A DNA stretch of 26,230 bases from CAZNER01 sp964572065 (GCA_964572065.1 CAZNER010000025.1:1-26230), one strand, 5' to 3'; counted from the stretch's first letter, positions 1-7,048 are shown. Translations and numbers: made by a program. Notes: generated from the letters alone by a model not told the origin.

Positions 1-702
1 TTAACTGGAGAAAAATTACCAACATTTGAACAACTTAACAATAAAAGAAAAGATTTAGGACAAGCTGTTAAACAGTGGGAACCAGGAAAAACCACTGAAC
101 ATCAACAAGCCTTAAGAGACTTATACGGTATTGTTAAAGAAAATTTAGATTCTGTTGCTATGATGACAGATAAAGGTTCAGATTTTGTGAGTCAGAATAA
201 TAAGCTTTCTAGCTTGTACGCGGCAAAATCATTAACAGATACAAAAAGTCCTGGAGCAGCTCAAGTTATTATCGCTTCACTAAGAAGAAGACCGTTGGAA
301 TCTATTGGAACTATTGGAGCAGAAGCCGCAATTGCAGGAACTGCTCTTGGAGCTGCTGGATTGCCTGGATTTGGAATAGCAGTTCCTGCTATTTTTGGAG
401 CTAGAAAAATAGGACCTTCTGCGATAGCAACTGCAGCAAGAAAAGCCGAAAAAGTAATAAGACCTAGCGTAAAAACAACTAGACAGCTACTAGACACCGC
501 TGAAAAGGCATTTCCTGAAACTTACAAAAAATTTAGTAGTGCGATTGAGAATGCAAAATCGAGAGGCGCATCTGCAATATCAGCGGCTAATTACATATTG
601 TCTCAACAATATCCAGAATATAGAGAAATGATGGAAAAAGTTGACAAAGAAGAATTTGAAATGATAGATGAAGATTTTTTGACAGATCAGGACTTTGAAT
701 AG
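1..702 (+). CDS. C-terminal part of a large probable virion protein (5' end outside window)
   Basis: The frame is open from base 1 without a stop, so the ATG at 160 is internal; 233 residues are visible before the TAG. The first ~60 residues are polar and helical (KRKDLGQAVKQW, ALRDLYGIVKENLD). This pattern is common in long alpha-helical internal-virion or tape-measure-like proteins. Residues ~98-130 form a Gly/Ala-rich hydrophobic stretch (GTALGAAGLPGFGIAVPAIFG) that could insert in or cross a membrane. An Ala-rich helical region and a very acidic tail (EEFEMIDEDF) follow. No catalytic motif is visible. Its place just upstream of the lysis genes fits the end of a structural module. The assignment to virion proteins is inference from composition and context; the full-length protein is needed. 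Confidence 0.6.
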   Translation, partial: LTGEKLPTFEQLNNKRKDLGQAVKQWEPGKTTEHQQALRDLYGIVKENLDSVAMMTDKGSDFVSQNNKLSSLYAAKSLTDTKSPGAAQVIIASLRRRPLESIGTIGAEAAIAGTALGAAGLPGFGIAVPAIFGARKIGPSAIATAARKAEKVIRPSVKTTRQLLDTAEKAFPETYKKFSSAIENAKSRGASAISAANYILSQQYPEYREMMEKVDKEEFEMIDEDFLTDQDFE

Positions 703-720
703 TATAATAAGGGTAAAATT

Positions 721-999
721 ATGGACAACGATCAAATATACGAATTGTTACAAAAAATTGACTCAAAAGTAGATAGATTATCAGTCGAACAAGGAAAACA
801 AGAAGTTATAAATCTGTCTATGAATGATGAGATTAGAAAAATTAGAGAAGATTTAAACTATCACATAAAAAGGACAGATCTGCTAGAACATGAATTTGTC
901 AAGTTGCGCGGATTTCTTTTTTATATTAGTTTAATTATCGGCGGTATCGGAGCAATAACTACAATAGTTTCAGGAGTATGGAGAATTTTAGGAGCATAA
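721..999 (+). CDS. XhlA/holin-like small membrane protein
   Basis: A 92-residue protein. Residues ~1-62 are charged and heptad-like (IYELLQKIDSKVDRL, IRKIREDLNYHIKR), which predicts a coiled coil. Residues ~65-88 form one hydrophobic segment (FLFYISLIIGGIGAITTIVSGVW). Coiled coil plus C-terminal anchor is the architecture of the XhlA/haemolysin-like and some holin families, which act with phage endolysins at the inner membrane. An M15 endolysin lies 2 kb downstream on the same strand, which supports a lysis role. The start ATG follows AAGGGT at a suitable distance, and the next gene begins one base after the stop. The family is judged from architecture, not clear sequence identity, so a small structural membrane protein is also possible. 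Confidence 0.5.
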   Translation: MDNDQIYELLQKIDSKVDRLSVEQGKQEVINLSMNDEIRKIREDLNYHIKRTDLLEHEFVKLRGFLFYISLIIGGIGAITTIVSGVWRILGA

Positions 1000-1000
1000 T

Positions 1001-1518
1001 ATGATGGAAGATATGAATGATATGGAAATGTCCCCAGAAGAAAAAAGACAAATGGAGCTTGATTCGATCAGAGCTTTATTAGAAGAACTTCAAGCCACTC
1101 AAGGTGAGGCTTCTGAAGAAGGTTCTGAAATGGCAGAAGATATGCCAGAATTAGGACTTCCTGAAGAAGATCAAATTGAAGAATTCTTAAGAAGTCGTCA
1201 AATGGAAAGACAAAGTCTTCGAGAGCCTATGCCAGAACAAGGTATGGAAATGACAGAAGAAGATATGATGGCTGCTGAACAACCAATGCCAGAANNNNNN
1301 NNNNNNNNNNNNNNNNNNNNNNNNNNNNNNNNNNNNNNNNNNNNNNNNNNNNNNNNNNNNNNNNNNNNNNNNNNNNNNNNNNNNNNNNNNNNNNAGGTAT
1401 GGAAATGACAGAAGAAGATATGATGGCTGCTGAACAACCAATGCCAGAAATGGACGAAGAAGAAAAAGCCATGAGAATGGCAGCTATGAAAAATCTTGCT
1501 CTAAATAAACGCTCTTAA
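1001..1518 (+). CDS. Acidic Met/Glu-rich repeat protein, interrupted by an assembly gap
   Basis: The gene starts at ATG 1001 after AGGAG (7 nt spacing) and reads as an acidic protein (MSPEEKRQMELDSIRALLEE). It then enters a repeat with the 19-residue unit GMEMTEEDMMAAEQPMPEQ. 100 N interrupt it at 1295-1394. After the gap the same repeat resumes in a different frame relative to the N run, continues to MDEEEKAMRMAAM and stops at TAA 1516-1518. If the gap is treated as 100 real bases, a false stop appears at 1408; the matching repeat on both sides shows this is an artefact. Function unknown: a low-complexity, highly charged protein between a holin-like gene and a membrane protease. It could be a scaffold, chaperone or disordered virion component, but nothing in the sequence decides this. 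Confidence 0.75.
1241..1449 (+). repeat. 57-nt in-frame tandem repeat flanking the gap
   Basis: Positions 1241-1294 and 1396-1449 are identical over 54 nt and encode GMEMTEEDMMAAEQPMPE. The base before the second copy (a, 1395) fits a preceding CAA codon, giving a 57-nt (19-codon) unit. Copy number in the real genome is unknown because the assembly collapsed here. Confidence 0.9.
1295..1394. other. Assembly gap (100 N)
   Basis: Exactly 100 N, the usual placeholder for a gap of unknown size. Codon phase on both sides requires a true gap of 3n+2 bases. The minimum consistent with the repeat is 2 bases (CA of a CAA codon), otherwise 2 plus multiples of 57. Confidence 0.95.
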
Positions 1519-1531
1519 AAGAAAGAAACAA

Positions 1532-1873
1532 ATGAGCTTAATTGTAAGAATTCCATATACTTATATTGATGATGTGATGACCATTAAAGGTCTTCAACTG
1601 TCTGGAACAGGGTGGCCTGTTGAAGAAGCTTATAAAGCAATAACAAAACAGTGTAGGGAATTTCACTCTGTGCTGTCAAAAGGCGAATTAAAACAAGAAG
1701 GTAAATATGAGTTTGTAGACTTACCTTACAATGAAAAACTCTATAATAGGATATTAGAACTAGAACCGATGCCTTCAGAAGCAAAAGTAAAAAATAATTC
1801 CAACAAAGTAAAAAGTGCCTCTAATGAAGAAATAATAAAATACGGATATCCAGATGAAAAAGAAAAAAAGTAA
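1532..1873 (+). CDS. Phage protein of unknown function
   Basis: A 113-residue protein with no recognised family. It has an N-terminal beta-like segment (SLIVRIPYTYIDDVMTIKG), a central mixed region with WPVEEAYKAI and a Lys/Asn/Glu-rich C-terminus (VKNNSNKVKSASNEE). There is no signal peptide, TM segment or metal-binding motif. The start is preceded by a purine-rich AAAGAAAG. Its last 20 nt overlap the start of the downstream serine protease gene, so the two are probably co-translated and may work together; that link is inference from gene order only. Confidence 0.65.
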   Translation: MSLIVRIPYTYIDDVMTIKGLQLSGTGWPVEEAYKAITKQCREFHSVLSKGELKQEGKYEFVDLPYNEKLYNRILELEPMPSEAKVKNNSNKVKSASNEEIIKYGYPDEKEKK

Positions 1874-2783
1874 AAAGGCGTCTAAAAGAGCAAGACCATC
1901 TAAACTAAAAGCAGTTAAAAGAAAGCTTTTAAACTGGTCTAAAAAGGCCAAAATTGACCTAAAATTAAGGCTAAAGAAAGCGAAAAAGTATGCGAAGCAG
2001 TTAATGCTCGAATTAGCTAAAAAGTTCTTTAAATTGATCAATTTTTTGCTTTCTTCTGCTAAGTTATTGATTTTAGCTGTGTTTTTTATTTTCGCTGTAT
2101 TATTTGCTGATAAAGCACATGTTAAATATCTAGAAAACAAAGTGGGAAGTAATTCAGTATATATTCAATCTATGGCAGACAGTCAAATCCAGGGAAGTGG
2201 AACTGGATTTCAGATGCGCACTCCTTCTGGAAAAGTAGTGACCATAACAAATGCTCATGTCTGCAAACTTGCTAACAACAAAGGAATGATCCTAGTAGAA
2301 GAAAAAAGATACTCTAAAAGACTTATACCAAAAAGAGTATTAGAAATCTATGAAAACAATGACCTTTGTGTTGTTGAAGGTTTGTCAGGTTATGAAGGTC
2401 TTTCTTTGGGTTCAGATGTAGAAGTTGGACAACCTGTTTACTCATTTGGGTACCCTCTTGGAGAGGCTTTGCACTTTTCTGAAGGTAGAGTAAAAGATCT
2501 ATCACAAATATATTTAATTGATCCAGAAGTGTCACTAGAGAACTGCACTGGACCAAGACATAAAATAGTTAAAACTCGATTTTGGTTTTATATTGTCAGG
2601 TTTTGTGTAAAATCTTACGATTCTGTACAAACTAGCTTAGTAATCTTCGGAGGAAGTAGCGGAAGTCCGATGGTAAATATTTGGGGCAATGTGGTGGGCG
2701 TAATCTTTGCTGGAAACACAAGAACTAATTGGGGCTCTGCTGTTCCTTTAAAAGATCTAAAAGAACTTCTAAAGGCTTACTAG
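1854..2783 (+). CDS. Membrane-anchored trypsin-like serine protease
   Basis: 309 residues. Residues 1-55 are extremely basic (MKKKKSKKASKRARPSK). Residues ~60-84 form a TM segment (FLLSSAKLLILAVFFIFAVL), followed by a chymotrypsin/HtrA-type domain. The triad is visible: His135 in TNAHVC, Asp170 in ENNDLCVVEG and Ser269 in GGSSGSP, with a later GVIFAGN strand. By the positive-inside rule the catalytic domain faces the periplasm or outside. S1-type proteases of this kind cleave proteins. The target is not shown, but the position between holin-like and endolysin genes suggests processing of a lysis or virion protein. The start overlaps the upstream gene by 20 nt. Fold and triad are confident; the biological role is not. 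Confidence 0.85.
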   Translation: MKKKKSKKASKRARPSKLKAVKRKLLNWSKKAKIDLKLRLKKAKKYAKQLMLELAKKFFKLINFLLSSAKLLILAVFFIFAVLFADKAHVKYLENKVGSNSVYIQSMADSQIQGSGTGFQMRTPSGKVVTITNAHVCKLANNKGMILVEEKRYSKRLIPKRVLEIYENNDLCVVEGLSGYEGLSLGSDVEVGQPVYSFGYPLGEALHFSEGRVKDLSQIYLIDPEVSLENCTGPRHKIVKTRFWFYIVRFCVKSYDSVQTSLVIFGGSSGSPMVNIWGNVVGVIFAGNTRTNWGSAVPLKDLKELLKAY

Positions 2784-2784
2784 T

Positions 2785-2940
2785 ATGAAAAAAGACTTAG
2801 GTAAAAGAATAGAAGAAGCAGAAGAGAAAAGAAAGCCTAAAGAAGGTGATGCTGCTAAATCTGTTAAAAAAGCTTTTAAAACTTCAACTTGGGAAAAAAT
2901 AAAAAAATTTCTTGATATTAAAGATGAAGAAAAAGAATGA
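2785..2940 (+). CDS. Small charged protein of unknown function
   Basis: ATG one base after the protease stop (TAGTATG) opens a 51-residue frame ending at TGA 2938-2940. It is very rich in Lys/Glu (KKDLGKRIEEAEEKRKPKEG) with a short amphipathic C-terminal helix (WEKIKKFLDI). No signal peptide or membrane segment. Coding is supported by the tight spacing to both neighbours and by the absence of any other frame filling the interval. No family recognised. Confidence 0.6.
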   Translation: MKKDLGKRIEEAEEKRKPKEGDAAKSVKKAFKTSTWEKIKKFLDIKDEEKE

Positions 2941-3077
2941 TGAAATATCAACTTCCTAGCACTTTAGACATTAAACCATTACTTAAAGAAGTTTATGCTG
3001 GAAACAATAAAAAAAATCATAAATCTAATAATCAACGCTATTATAAACTCAAAAAATACGTCAGTACAAAAAAATAA
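2940..3077 (+). CDS. Possible small ORF overlapping the endolysin 5' end
   Basis: ATG 2940 (or 2937, overlapping the preceding TGA) opens a 45-46 residue frame: KYQLPSTLDIKPLLKEVYAG, then a Lys/Asn-rich tail. It overlaps the long-start version of the endolysin (ATG 2995) by 83 nt in another frame. The first 20 residues look protein-like; the rest may be chance translation of A-rich DNA. If the endolysin starts at 3127 this ORF would fill the interval neatly. Evidence is limited to the start/stop coupling. Confidence 0.3.
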   Translation: MKYQLPSTLDIKPLLKEVYAGNNKKNHKSNNQRYYKLKKYVSTKK

Positions 3078-3537
3078 GCAATCAAAAGAAAATAGCCCTA
3101 AGCAAGAAAATAAAGAAGAGAATAAAATGGCTATAACTTTAGAAGCTTATTTCGCAGATCCAAAAACAGGAGAAGACAGAAGAGTTAAATATGTCGAAGA
3201 TTATACAGATGAAATTTTGGAAAACGCAAAAGTTCTTATCGAAAAAGTCAACTCGCTTCTTTCGGATCTCGGCATTATTGCTGTTGTTGTATCTTCTGGT
3301 TGGCGTCCTACTGCTGTTAATTCCGCTGTAGGAGGAGCAAAAAGATCTCTACATCTGCAAGGTAGAGCTGTTGATTTAAAAGATTCCACAGGGGAATTAG
3401 ATCGAGTTATAGAAGAAAGGCCAGATCTTTTGAAGAAATATGGTTTGTGGCTAGAAGATCCTGACGCAACAACAGGATGGTGCCATTTAGACAACGGAAA
3501 TAGAAGAGATAGACCATCTAGAGTATTTAAAGTTTAA
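2995..3537 (+). CDS. M15-type D-Ala-D-Ala carboxypeptidase endolysin
   Basis: Peptidoglycan peptidase of the M15A/VanY-like group, expected to cut peptide cross-links during lysis. Counting from the internal ATG at 3127: SGWRP at 57-61, zinc ligands His76 and Asp83 in SLHLQGRAVD, and His120 in GWCHLDNG. This is the complete His/Asp/His set. From ATG 2995 the protein has 180 residues with an extra 44-residue N-terminus: an amphipathic helix (ETIKKIINLIINAIINS) and a Lys/Gln/Glu linker. From ATG 3127 it has 136 residues. Both starts have purine-rich upstream sequence (AAAGAAG and AAGAAGAGAA), so the start is open. The extra helix could be a membrane tether. The holin-like gene upstream supports the lysis role. 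Confidence 0.85.
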   Translation: MLETIKKIINLIINAIINSKNTSVQKNKQSKENSPKQENKEENKMAITLEAYFADPKTGEDRRVKYVEDYTDEILENAKVLIEKVNSLLSDLGIIAVVVSSGWRPTAVNSAVGGAKRSLHLQGRAVDLKDSTGELDRVIEERPDLLKKYGLWLEDPDATTGWCHLDNGNRRDRPSRVFKV

Positions 3538-3538
3538 A

Positions 3539-4042
3539 ATGAATTACATATTCAGAGCACAAAAATATAAGTTTTTTTTAAAATTGTGGAAAAATAAGCA
3601 GTATTTTAAAGCTATAAATTATTTATTCGAATGTCTTCCTAATATAACTTATCCACTAAAAGAAGAGTTTAATGGTGAGCTTAGACAAAGAGGTCAGCCT
3701 TCTTACGACACAATGTTAAGAAAGGCCATAATCAAATACGGACATTATAACGATATTAGAAATTGGAAGAATGTAATTTGGAGACAAGTATTTCATTTTA
3801 TCGGAGCAGTTGCTGCTTTTGTTGTTCCATTTGCAGCCTACAAAACAGCCAATTATTTCACAGATAATGGATCATTATCCGTAGTATTTTTTATGCTTTT
3901 CTGGCTTCCTCATATGTTTTTTCACTGGAATAAAGAATTGATACAAGATGTTCAGCATGATGGAAAATTTTTTTTAAAGAATGTTGTAGATCTAATAGTT
4001 TGGCATTCGCCAGGCATAGCGTTTTTGTTGAGTTTTATTTAA
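3539..4042 (+). CDS. Small integral membrane protein, unknown function
   Basis: 167 residues. The N-terminal ~80 are basic, aromatic and probably cytoplasmic. Three hydrophobic segments follow: ~83-103 (FHFIGAVAAFVVPFAA), ~112-130 (LSVVFFMLFWLPHMFF) and ~150-167 (IVWHSPGIAFLLSFI), which ends the protein. Three TM segments directly after the endolysin would fit an additional holin or antiholin, but the soluble N-terminal region is large for that and no family is recognised. It starts one base after the endolysin stop. Its TAA (4040-4042) shares TTAA with the stop codon of the convergent gene on the other strand. Confidence 0.7.
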   Translation: MNYIFRAQKYKFFLKLWKNKQYFKAINYLFECLPNITYPLKEEFNGELRQRGQPSYDTMLRKAIIKYGHYNDIRNWKNVIWRQVFHFIGAVAAFVVPFAAYKTANYFTDNGSLSVVFFMLFWLPHMFFHWNKELIQDVQHDGKFFLKNVVDLIVWHSPGIAFLLSFI

Positions 4043-4257
4043 GCTCCATTACCGCATGTAATATTCTCTTCCCCTCGCACAACCAAAATAACATCTTGTT
4101 TTGTAATATCGTTAGACCAACCATACCTTAAATAATCTGTTCCGCCATCAATAGATACAGATTTGCAATTACAAAATTTATAATCGTCAGTAGATTCGCT
4201 AAAAAGAATCTCTCTGCATTTAGGACATTGGATACCATAATGAGGATTGCTATTCAT
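4039..4257 (-). CDS. Zinc-ribbon phage protein (DUF7695-like)
   Basis: The frame is open further upstream, but ATG 4257 is preceded by AAGGAA at SD distance, giving 72 residues. Cys11/Cys14 (CPKC) and Cys29/Cys31 (CNC) form a probable zinc site. The following SIDGGTDYLRYG matches the conserved C...C-x-VDGG-x-YLRR pattern of a small phage/bacterial family that I recall as DUF7695. Function of the family is not established as far as I know. It is the last gene of the long leftward block. Confidence 0.7.
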   Translation of the reverse strand: MNSNPHYGIQCPKCREILFSESTDDYKFCNCKSVSIDGGTDYLRYGWSNDITKQDVILVVRGEENITCGNGA

Positions 4258-4273
4258 AATTCTTAATTCCTTT

Positions 4274-4864
4274 TTAATCATATAAGAAATCATCACTTTC
4301 CGCAACTGACCAATCAATAGATTCGTCCACAACATATTCAGTTGTGTTAATTTTATAACCTTTATTTGCAGCATCGCCTTTAGTTAAACTGCTATCATTA
4401 AAGATTACACGATTATTTGGATACGCAACTAAATGTCCAGAATCTAATTCAATAATATGGGCACATTTATGTTCATTGGGAGTGTCTGAAAGATCTCCTT
4501 TACCTTCATAATCAATCGTAAATCTGTAAGTTCCTCTTTCTAATTCTTTTGATTTGAGTAATACGTCGCAAGATAATCTTCGCAAAAAATCAAATTCCAC
4601 AGAACTAATTTTATCAGATATATTTGACCACAACTGAGCATTTGATAGTTCTAGCCATCCATCATCTTTATTAGTCTTAATTGCATTTAAGGGAAGTCCC
4701 CAATAACTAGCTCCACTCTCTAAAAGAACGTGAAATTGTAAAGCTTTATGACGAGAAGATTTTACTCCATAAAGCCAGCCTCTTTCACTACCTTCTTTTT
4801 CTTCTTCATTGGTAAGAGCCCATCTAGCCACATACACTTCAATACACGGAACATTAATATTCAT
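4274..4864 (-). CDS. Phage protein of unknown function
   Basis: 196 residues, starting MNINVPCIEVYVARW. It looks mainly beta-rich, with several Trp/Tyr-containing strands (GWLYGVKSS, SYWGLPLNA, AQLWSNISD) and an acidic C-terminus. HKCAHIIELDSGHLVAYP near residue ~145 contains Cys and His, but no convincing metal motif. No TM or signal peptide. The start overlaps the stop of the upstream gene by 4 nt, so it is co-translated with it. No family recognised. Confidence 0.7.
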   Translation of the reverse strand: MNINVPCIEVYVARWALTNEEEKEGSERGWLYGVKSSRHKALQFHVLLESGASYWGLPLNAIKTNKDDGWLELSNAQLWSNISDKISSVEFDFLRRLSCDVLLKSKELERGTYRFTIDYEGKGDLSDTPNEHKCAHIIELDSGHLVAYPNNRVIFNDSSLTKGDAANKGYKINTTEYVVDESIDWSVAESDDFLYD

Positions 4865-5388
4865 TTTTTATTCTTTCTATCGCCTAACATATCTGACATT
4901 GTTTTACTTCTGGCTTCATCTTCGTCAAATCCAGCATCAATATAAGTTTCGTAAATTTTTTTATAATCTAAATAGTCAGCAAGCTCTTCTTCGTAAGATT
5001 CTCTGTTAATATCAAAAATACTATCTAAGTTTATATTATCACTTGTTTTTTCGTTTTCGTGAATATGGTACCCAGTAGTGTAAATATCTCTATTTCTCGC
5101 ATTTGTTTGGTCGAAGATTTCTTTCCTTGGTATACCAGCTTTGTCAAACATATTGGTTTTTCTACCTGGTTTACTTTTTTTAGGAAAAGAATTGTTATAA
5201 TAAGTTTGGACAAACTGATCTAAAAAAGCTTTTTCTTCTGGGGAAAGCTTATTAACATAATCAATGTCTAGGTATTGACGTATACCCCGATTAAAAACAT
5301 TAAATTCTAAGCCCCATTTGACTTTGGCTTTTTTAACGCTTTTCTTCTTTTTTTTCTTTTTCTTCGTTTTTGAACTTTTTGTTGACAT
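4861..5388 (-). CDS. Lys-rich N-terminus phage protein, unknown function
   Basis: 175 residues. The N-terminus is a run of lysines (KSSKTKKKKKKKKSVKK) that could bind nucleic acid or a membrane. A mixed helical region (LSPEEKAFLDQFVQTYYNN) and an acidic C-terminus (FDEDEARSKTMSDMLGD) follow. Its first 56 nt overlap the 3' end of the upstream gene in the +1 frame, within A-rich DNA. The start could be later, but no good alternative ATG is seen. No family recognised. Confidence 0.65.
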   Translation of the reverse strand: MSTKSSKTKKKKKKKKSVKKAKVKWGLEFNVFNRGIRQYLDIDYVNKLSPEEKAFLDQFVQTYYNNSFPKKSKPGRKTNMFDKAGIPRKEIFDQTNARNRDIYTTGYHIHENEKTSDNINLDSIFDINRESYEEELADYLDYKKIYETYIDAGFDEDEARSKTMSDMLGDRKNKK

Positions 5389-5698
5389 AATAAAATAAAT
5401 TATTACTGCTTTTGTTATTGTTATAGTTAAAAATTTGTTTTAGTGTAGAGTGAAAAGCCCTAGATTTAGCAACATCTGACTTGTCTACGTTATTATTGGT
5501 ACACCAGGATTTATAATTATTTAGAAGTTTAGAAGCTCTAACAGCATAAGGACCTTTAGAAATATTTTCTTCTTCTATCCAATCTGAAATGCTTTTATAA
5601 TGTGTAGGAACATTGATTAAAGCACTACTTTTATAAGATTGGTGCTTTCTCACAAAATCCAAAAGCTTTACAATATCAGCTTCGTTTTCCTTGCTCAT
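5333..5698 (-). CDS. Possible stand-alone D5/primase C-terminal-like winged-helix protein
   Basis: 121 residues. The segment YAVRASKLLNNYKSWC plus SRAFHSTLKQIF (~55-92) resembles the winged-helix module at the C-terminus of D5-type and phage primase-helicases, with its LY-x2-Y-x-x-WC...F-x2-L pattern. The preceding SDWIEEEN and the basic, low-complexity tail are consistent with DNA binding. It has no helicase or primase motif of its own. The replicative helicase in this window (19098-20966) lacks such a module, so this may be a separate DNA-binding partner. The family link is by pattern only. It overlaps the ClpP-like gene by 23 nt. Confidence 0.45.
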   Translation of the reverse strand: MSKENEADIVKLLDFVRKHQSYKSSALINVPTHYKSISDWIEEENISKGPYAVRASKLLNNYKSWCTNNNVDKSDVAKSRAFHSTLKQIFNYNNNKSSNNLFYYVNKKFKNEEKEKKEEKR

Positions 5699-6467
5699 CT
5701 TCTAAACTCAGCGCTACTTCTCTTTCAGAATGTTCATATTCAACAATTTCTTCATACTTGTCCTCGTTAAAATGTACTTCTACTTGAGAAAGAATAGGCA
5801 ATTTAATTCTATCTCCAAACTTTTTAACAAGTCTAGAAATTTTATTAGATTCTGAAGAATTAGGTTTTTTTCTGTTTCTAAATTTTGATCTTCCTGGATT
5901 ATGAACAATTTTATCTGCTAAACCAACTGTAATACATTCATCAGCAGTTAAATACAAATCTCTTCTAACGACTGCATCCCAGAAATCTTTTTTCAACCAA
6001 GAATTGTTAGCATATATTTCGTTATACGTTTCTTGCACTCTTTCAGATTCTTTTACATAAATTTGCATGTCTGTGGTGTTACCTTCAAATCCATCGCTAC
6101 CATCATGAAGCATGACTGTAGCATTCTTTGATAAATATCTTTCGTCACAAACAGCCATAATGACAGTAGCGGCAGACATGATTGCGCCTCTACCATAAAA
6201 AACAAATTTACAAGGGCTTTCTAGTATTTTATCTACAAGAGCTAAAGACTGATAAGGATCTCCACCATAAGAAGTAAAATGTAATTCTATTGGTTGCTTG
6301 TTAGAAATAGCAAGCATTCTGTCGATGGCTCTGATTGCCATACTAATTGACTCGAAGTCAATGTTATCTTCAGAACCTCCATCGACATAACCAAAGAATA
6401 TTTTTCTTTCTTTAAAGTTGATTCCTGTTTTGAGAAACAACTCTAAATAGTTTGGATCTTTAATCAT
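5676..6467 (-). CDS. ClpP-like serine protease
   Basis: 263 residues with the Clp protease fold. SYGGDPYQSLALVD corresponds to the SPGG-x-V oxyanion region. Ser98 lies in GRGAIMSAATVIM, His121 in ATVMLHDGS and Asp170 in RRDLYLTADEC, matching the ClpP triad (S97/H122/D171 in E. coli). The C-terminal ~75 residues beyond the ClpP core are basic then acidic and are not typical of bacterial ClpP. Phage ClpP homologues often serve as prohead or virion proteases. Here the gene is among early/replication genes, next to a possible chaperone-like gene, so regulatory proteolysis is also possible. Partner ATPases could be host Clp proteins or the AAA+ proteins in this window; this is untested inference. 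Confidence 0.9.
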   Translation of the reverse strand: MIKDPNYLELFLKTGINFKERKIFFGYVDGGSEDNIDFESISMAIRAIDRMLAISNKQPIELHFTSYGGDPYQSLALVDKILESPCKFVFYGRGAIMSAATVIMAVCDERYLSKNATVMLHDGSDGFEGNTTDMQIYVKESERVQETYNEIYANNSWLKKDFWDAVVRRDLYLTADECITVGLADKIVHNPGRSKFRNRKKPNSSESNKISRLVKKFGDRIKLPILSQVEVHFNEDKYEEIVEYEHSEREVALSLEDEQGKRS

Positions 6468-6473
6468 AATTAA

Positions 6474-7028
6474 TTAGCTTTTCGCTTTTTCTTTGTACAC
6501 TCTTTGAACTTTGAATGTTACTGTATAGTTCTTTTCAATCTGCTCACTATACAATTTGATCTGTTTTGTTTCTCCTGCAGAAGAACCAGTCAACGCATCA
6601 AGCAGTTCTTTTGGAAGCTGATCATCATCTTGACCTAAAACAAGGAAAGACTCTTGACTTGGTTCTGCATCAGTCTCGTAACCTTCGATCTCTTCTTTTA
6701 CTACAAATCTAATTCCGTTTCCTTTTTCTGCTGGACTTTCCACAACTTCTAATCCATAAGCTTTTTCTTGTACAGTCCAGAGAGCTTCAATAAGATCTTG
6801 ATCAGTCAAGCCCAGTTTACTTTTTAAAAGCTCCTCTAGTGCATCAAGTCTTTGTTTTGTAGAGATAAGACTTTTCTTAGTTTCGTTCGCAACAATTGTA
6901 GCCGCTTCTGTTACTTCTGCTTTAATGTCATTTTTAGTTTGGGCTTTTGCAGCTAAAAGTACTGCCTGCTGAAAGGACAGATTAGATCTAGCGACTTTTG
7001 GTTTTTTTGATGTACGTTGTTTTTTCAT
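6474..7028 (-). CDS. Possible FKBP/trigger-factor-like protein with helical N-terminus
   Basis: ATG 7028 is chosen because AAGGAG lies just upstream; the frame is open further but that extension crosses the promoter. 184 residues: a basic start (KKQRTSKKPKVARS), an Ala-rich helical region ~18-90 and a beta-rich C-terminal half. The end, LPKELLDALTGSSAGETKQI then YTVTFKVQRVYKE, resembles the end of the FKBP fold in trigger factor and SlyD (L-x2-AL-x-G-x2-x-GE...F-x-V-x-V-x-V). The active-site aromatic residues of FKBP are not obvious, so isomerase activity is doubtful. It lies directly upstream of the ClpP-like gene and has its own promoter (7049-7077). The product assignment is tentative. Confidence 0.55.
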   Translation of the reverse strand: MKKQRTSKKPKVARSNLSFQQAVLLAAKAQTKNDIKAEVTEAATIVANETKKSLISTKQRLDALEELLKSKLGLTDQDLIEALWTVQEKAYGLEVVESPAEKGNGIRFVVKEEIEGYETDAEPSQESFLVLGQDDDQLPKELLDALTGSSAGETKQIKLYSEQIEKNYTVTFKVQRVYKEKAKS

Positions 7029-7048
7029 GATTCTCCTTTTATTATGTA

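Noticed and set aside
1395..1408. Stop at 1408 as the true end of the repeat protein
   Set aside because: It results from treating 100 N as real length; the repeat resumes in the proper frame and ends at 1518.
1187..1472. Minus-strand ORFs spanning the N run
   Set aside because: They exist only because N bases are read without stops and lie antisense to the repeat gene.
5333..5388. Programmed -1 frameshift on the A8 tract joining two proteins
   Set aside because: The downstream frame is +1 relative to the upstream one, so a -1 slip would not join them, and each gene has its own start and stop.
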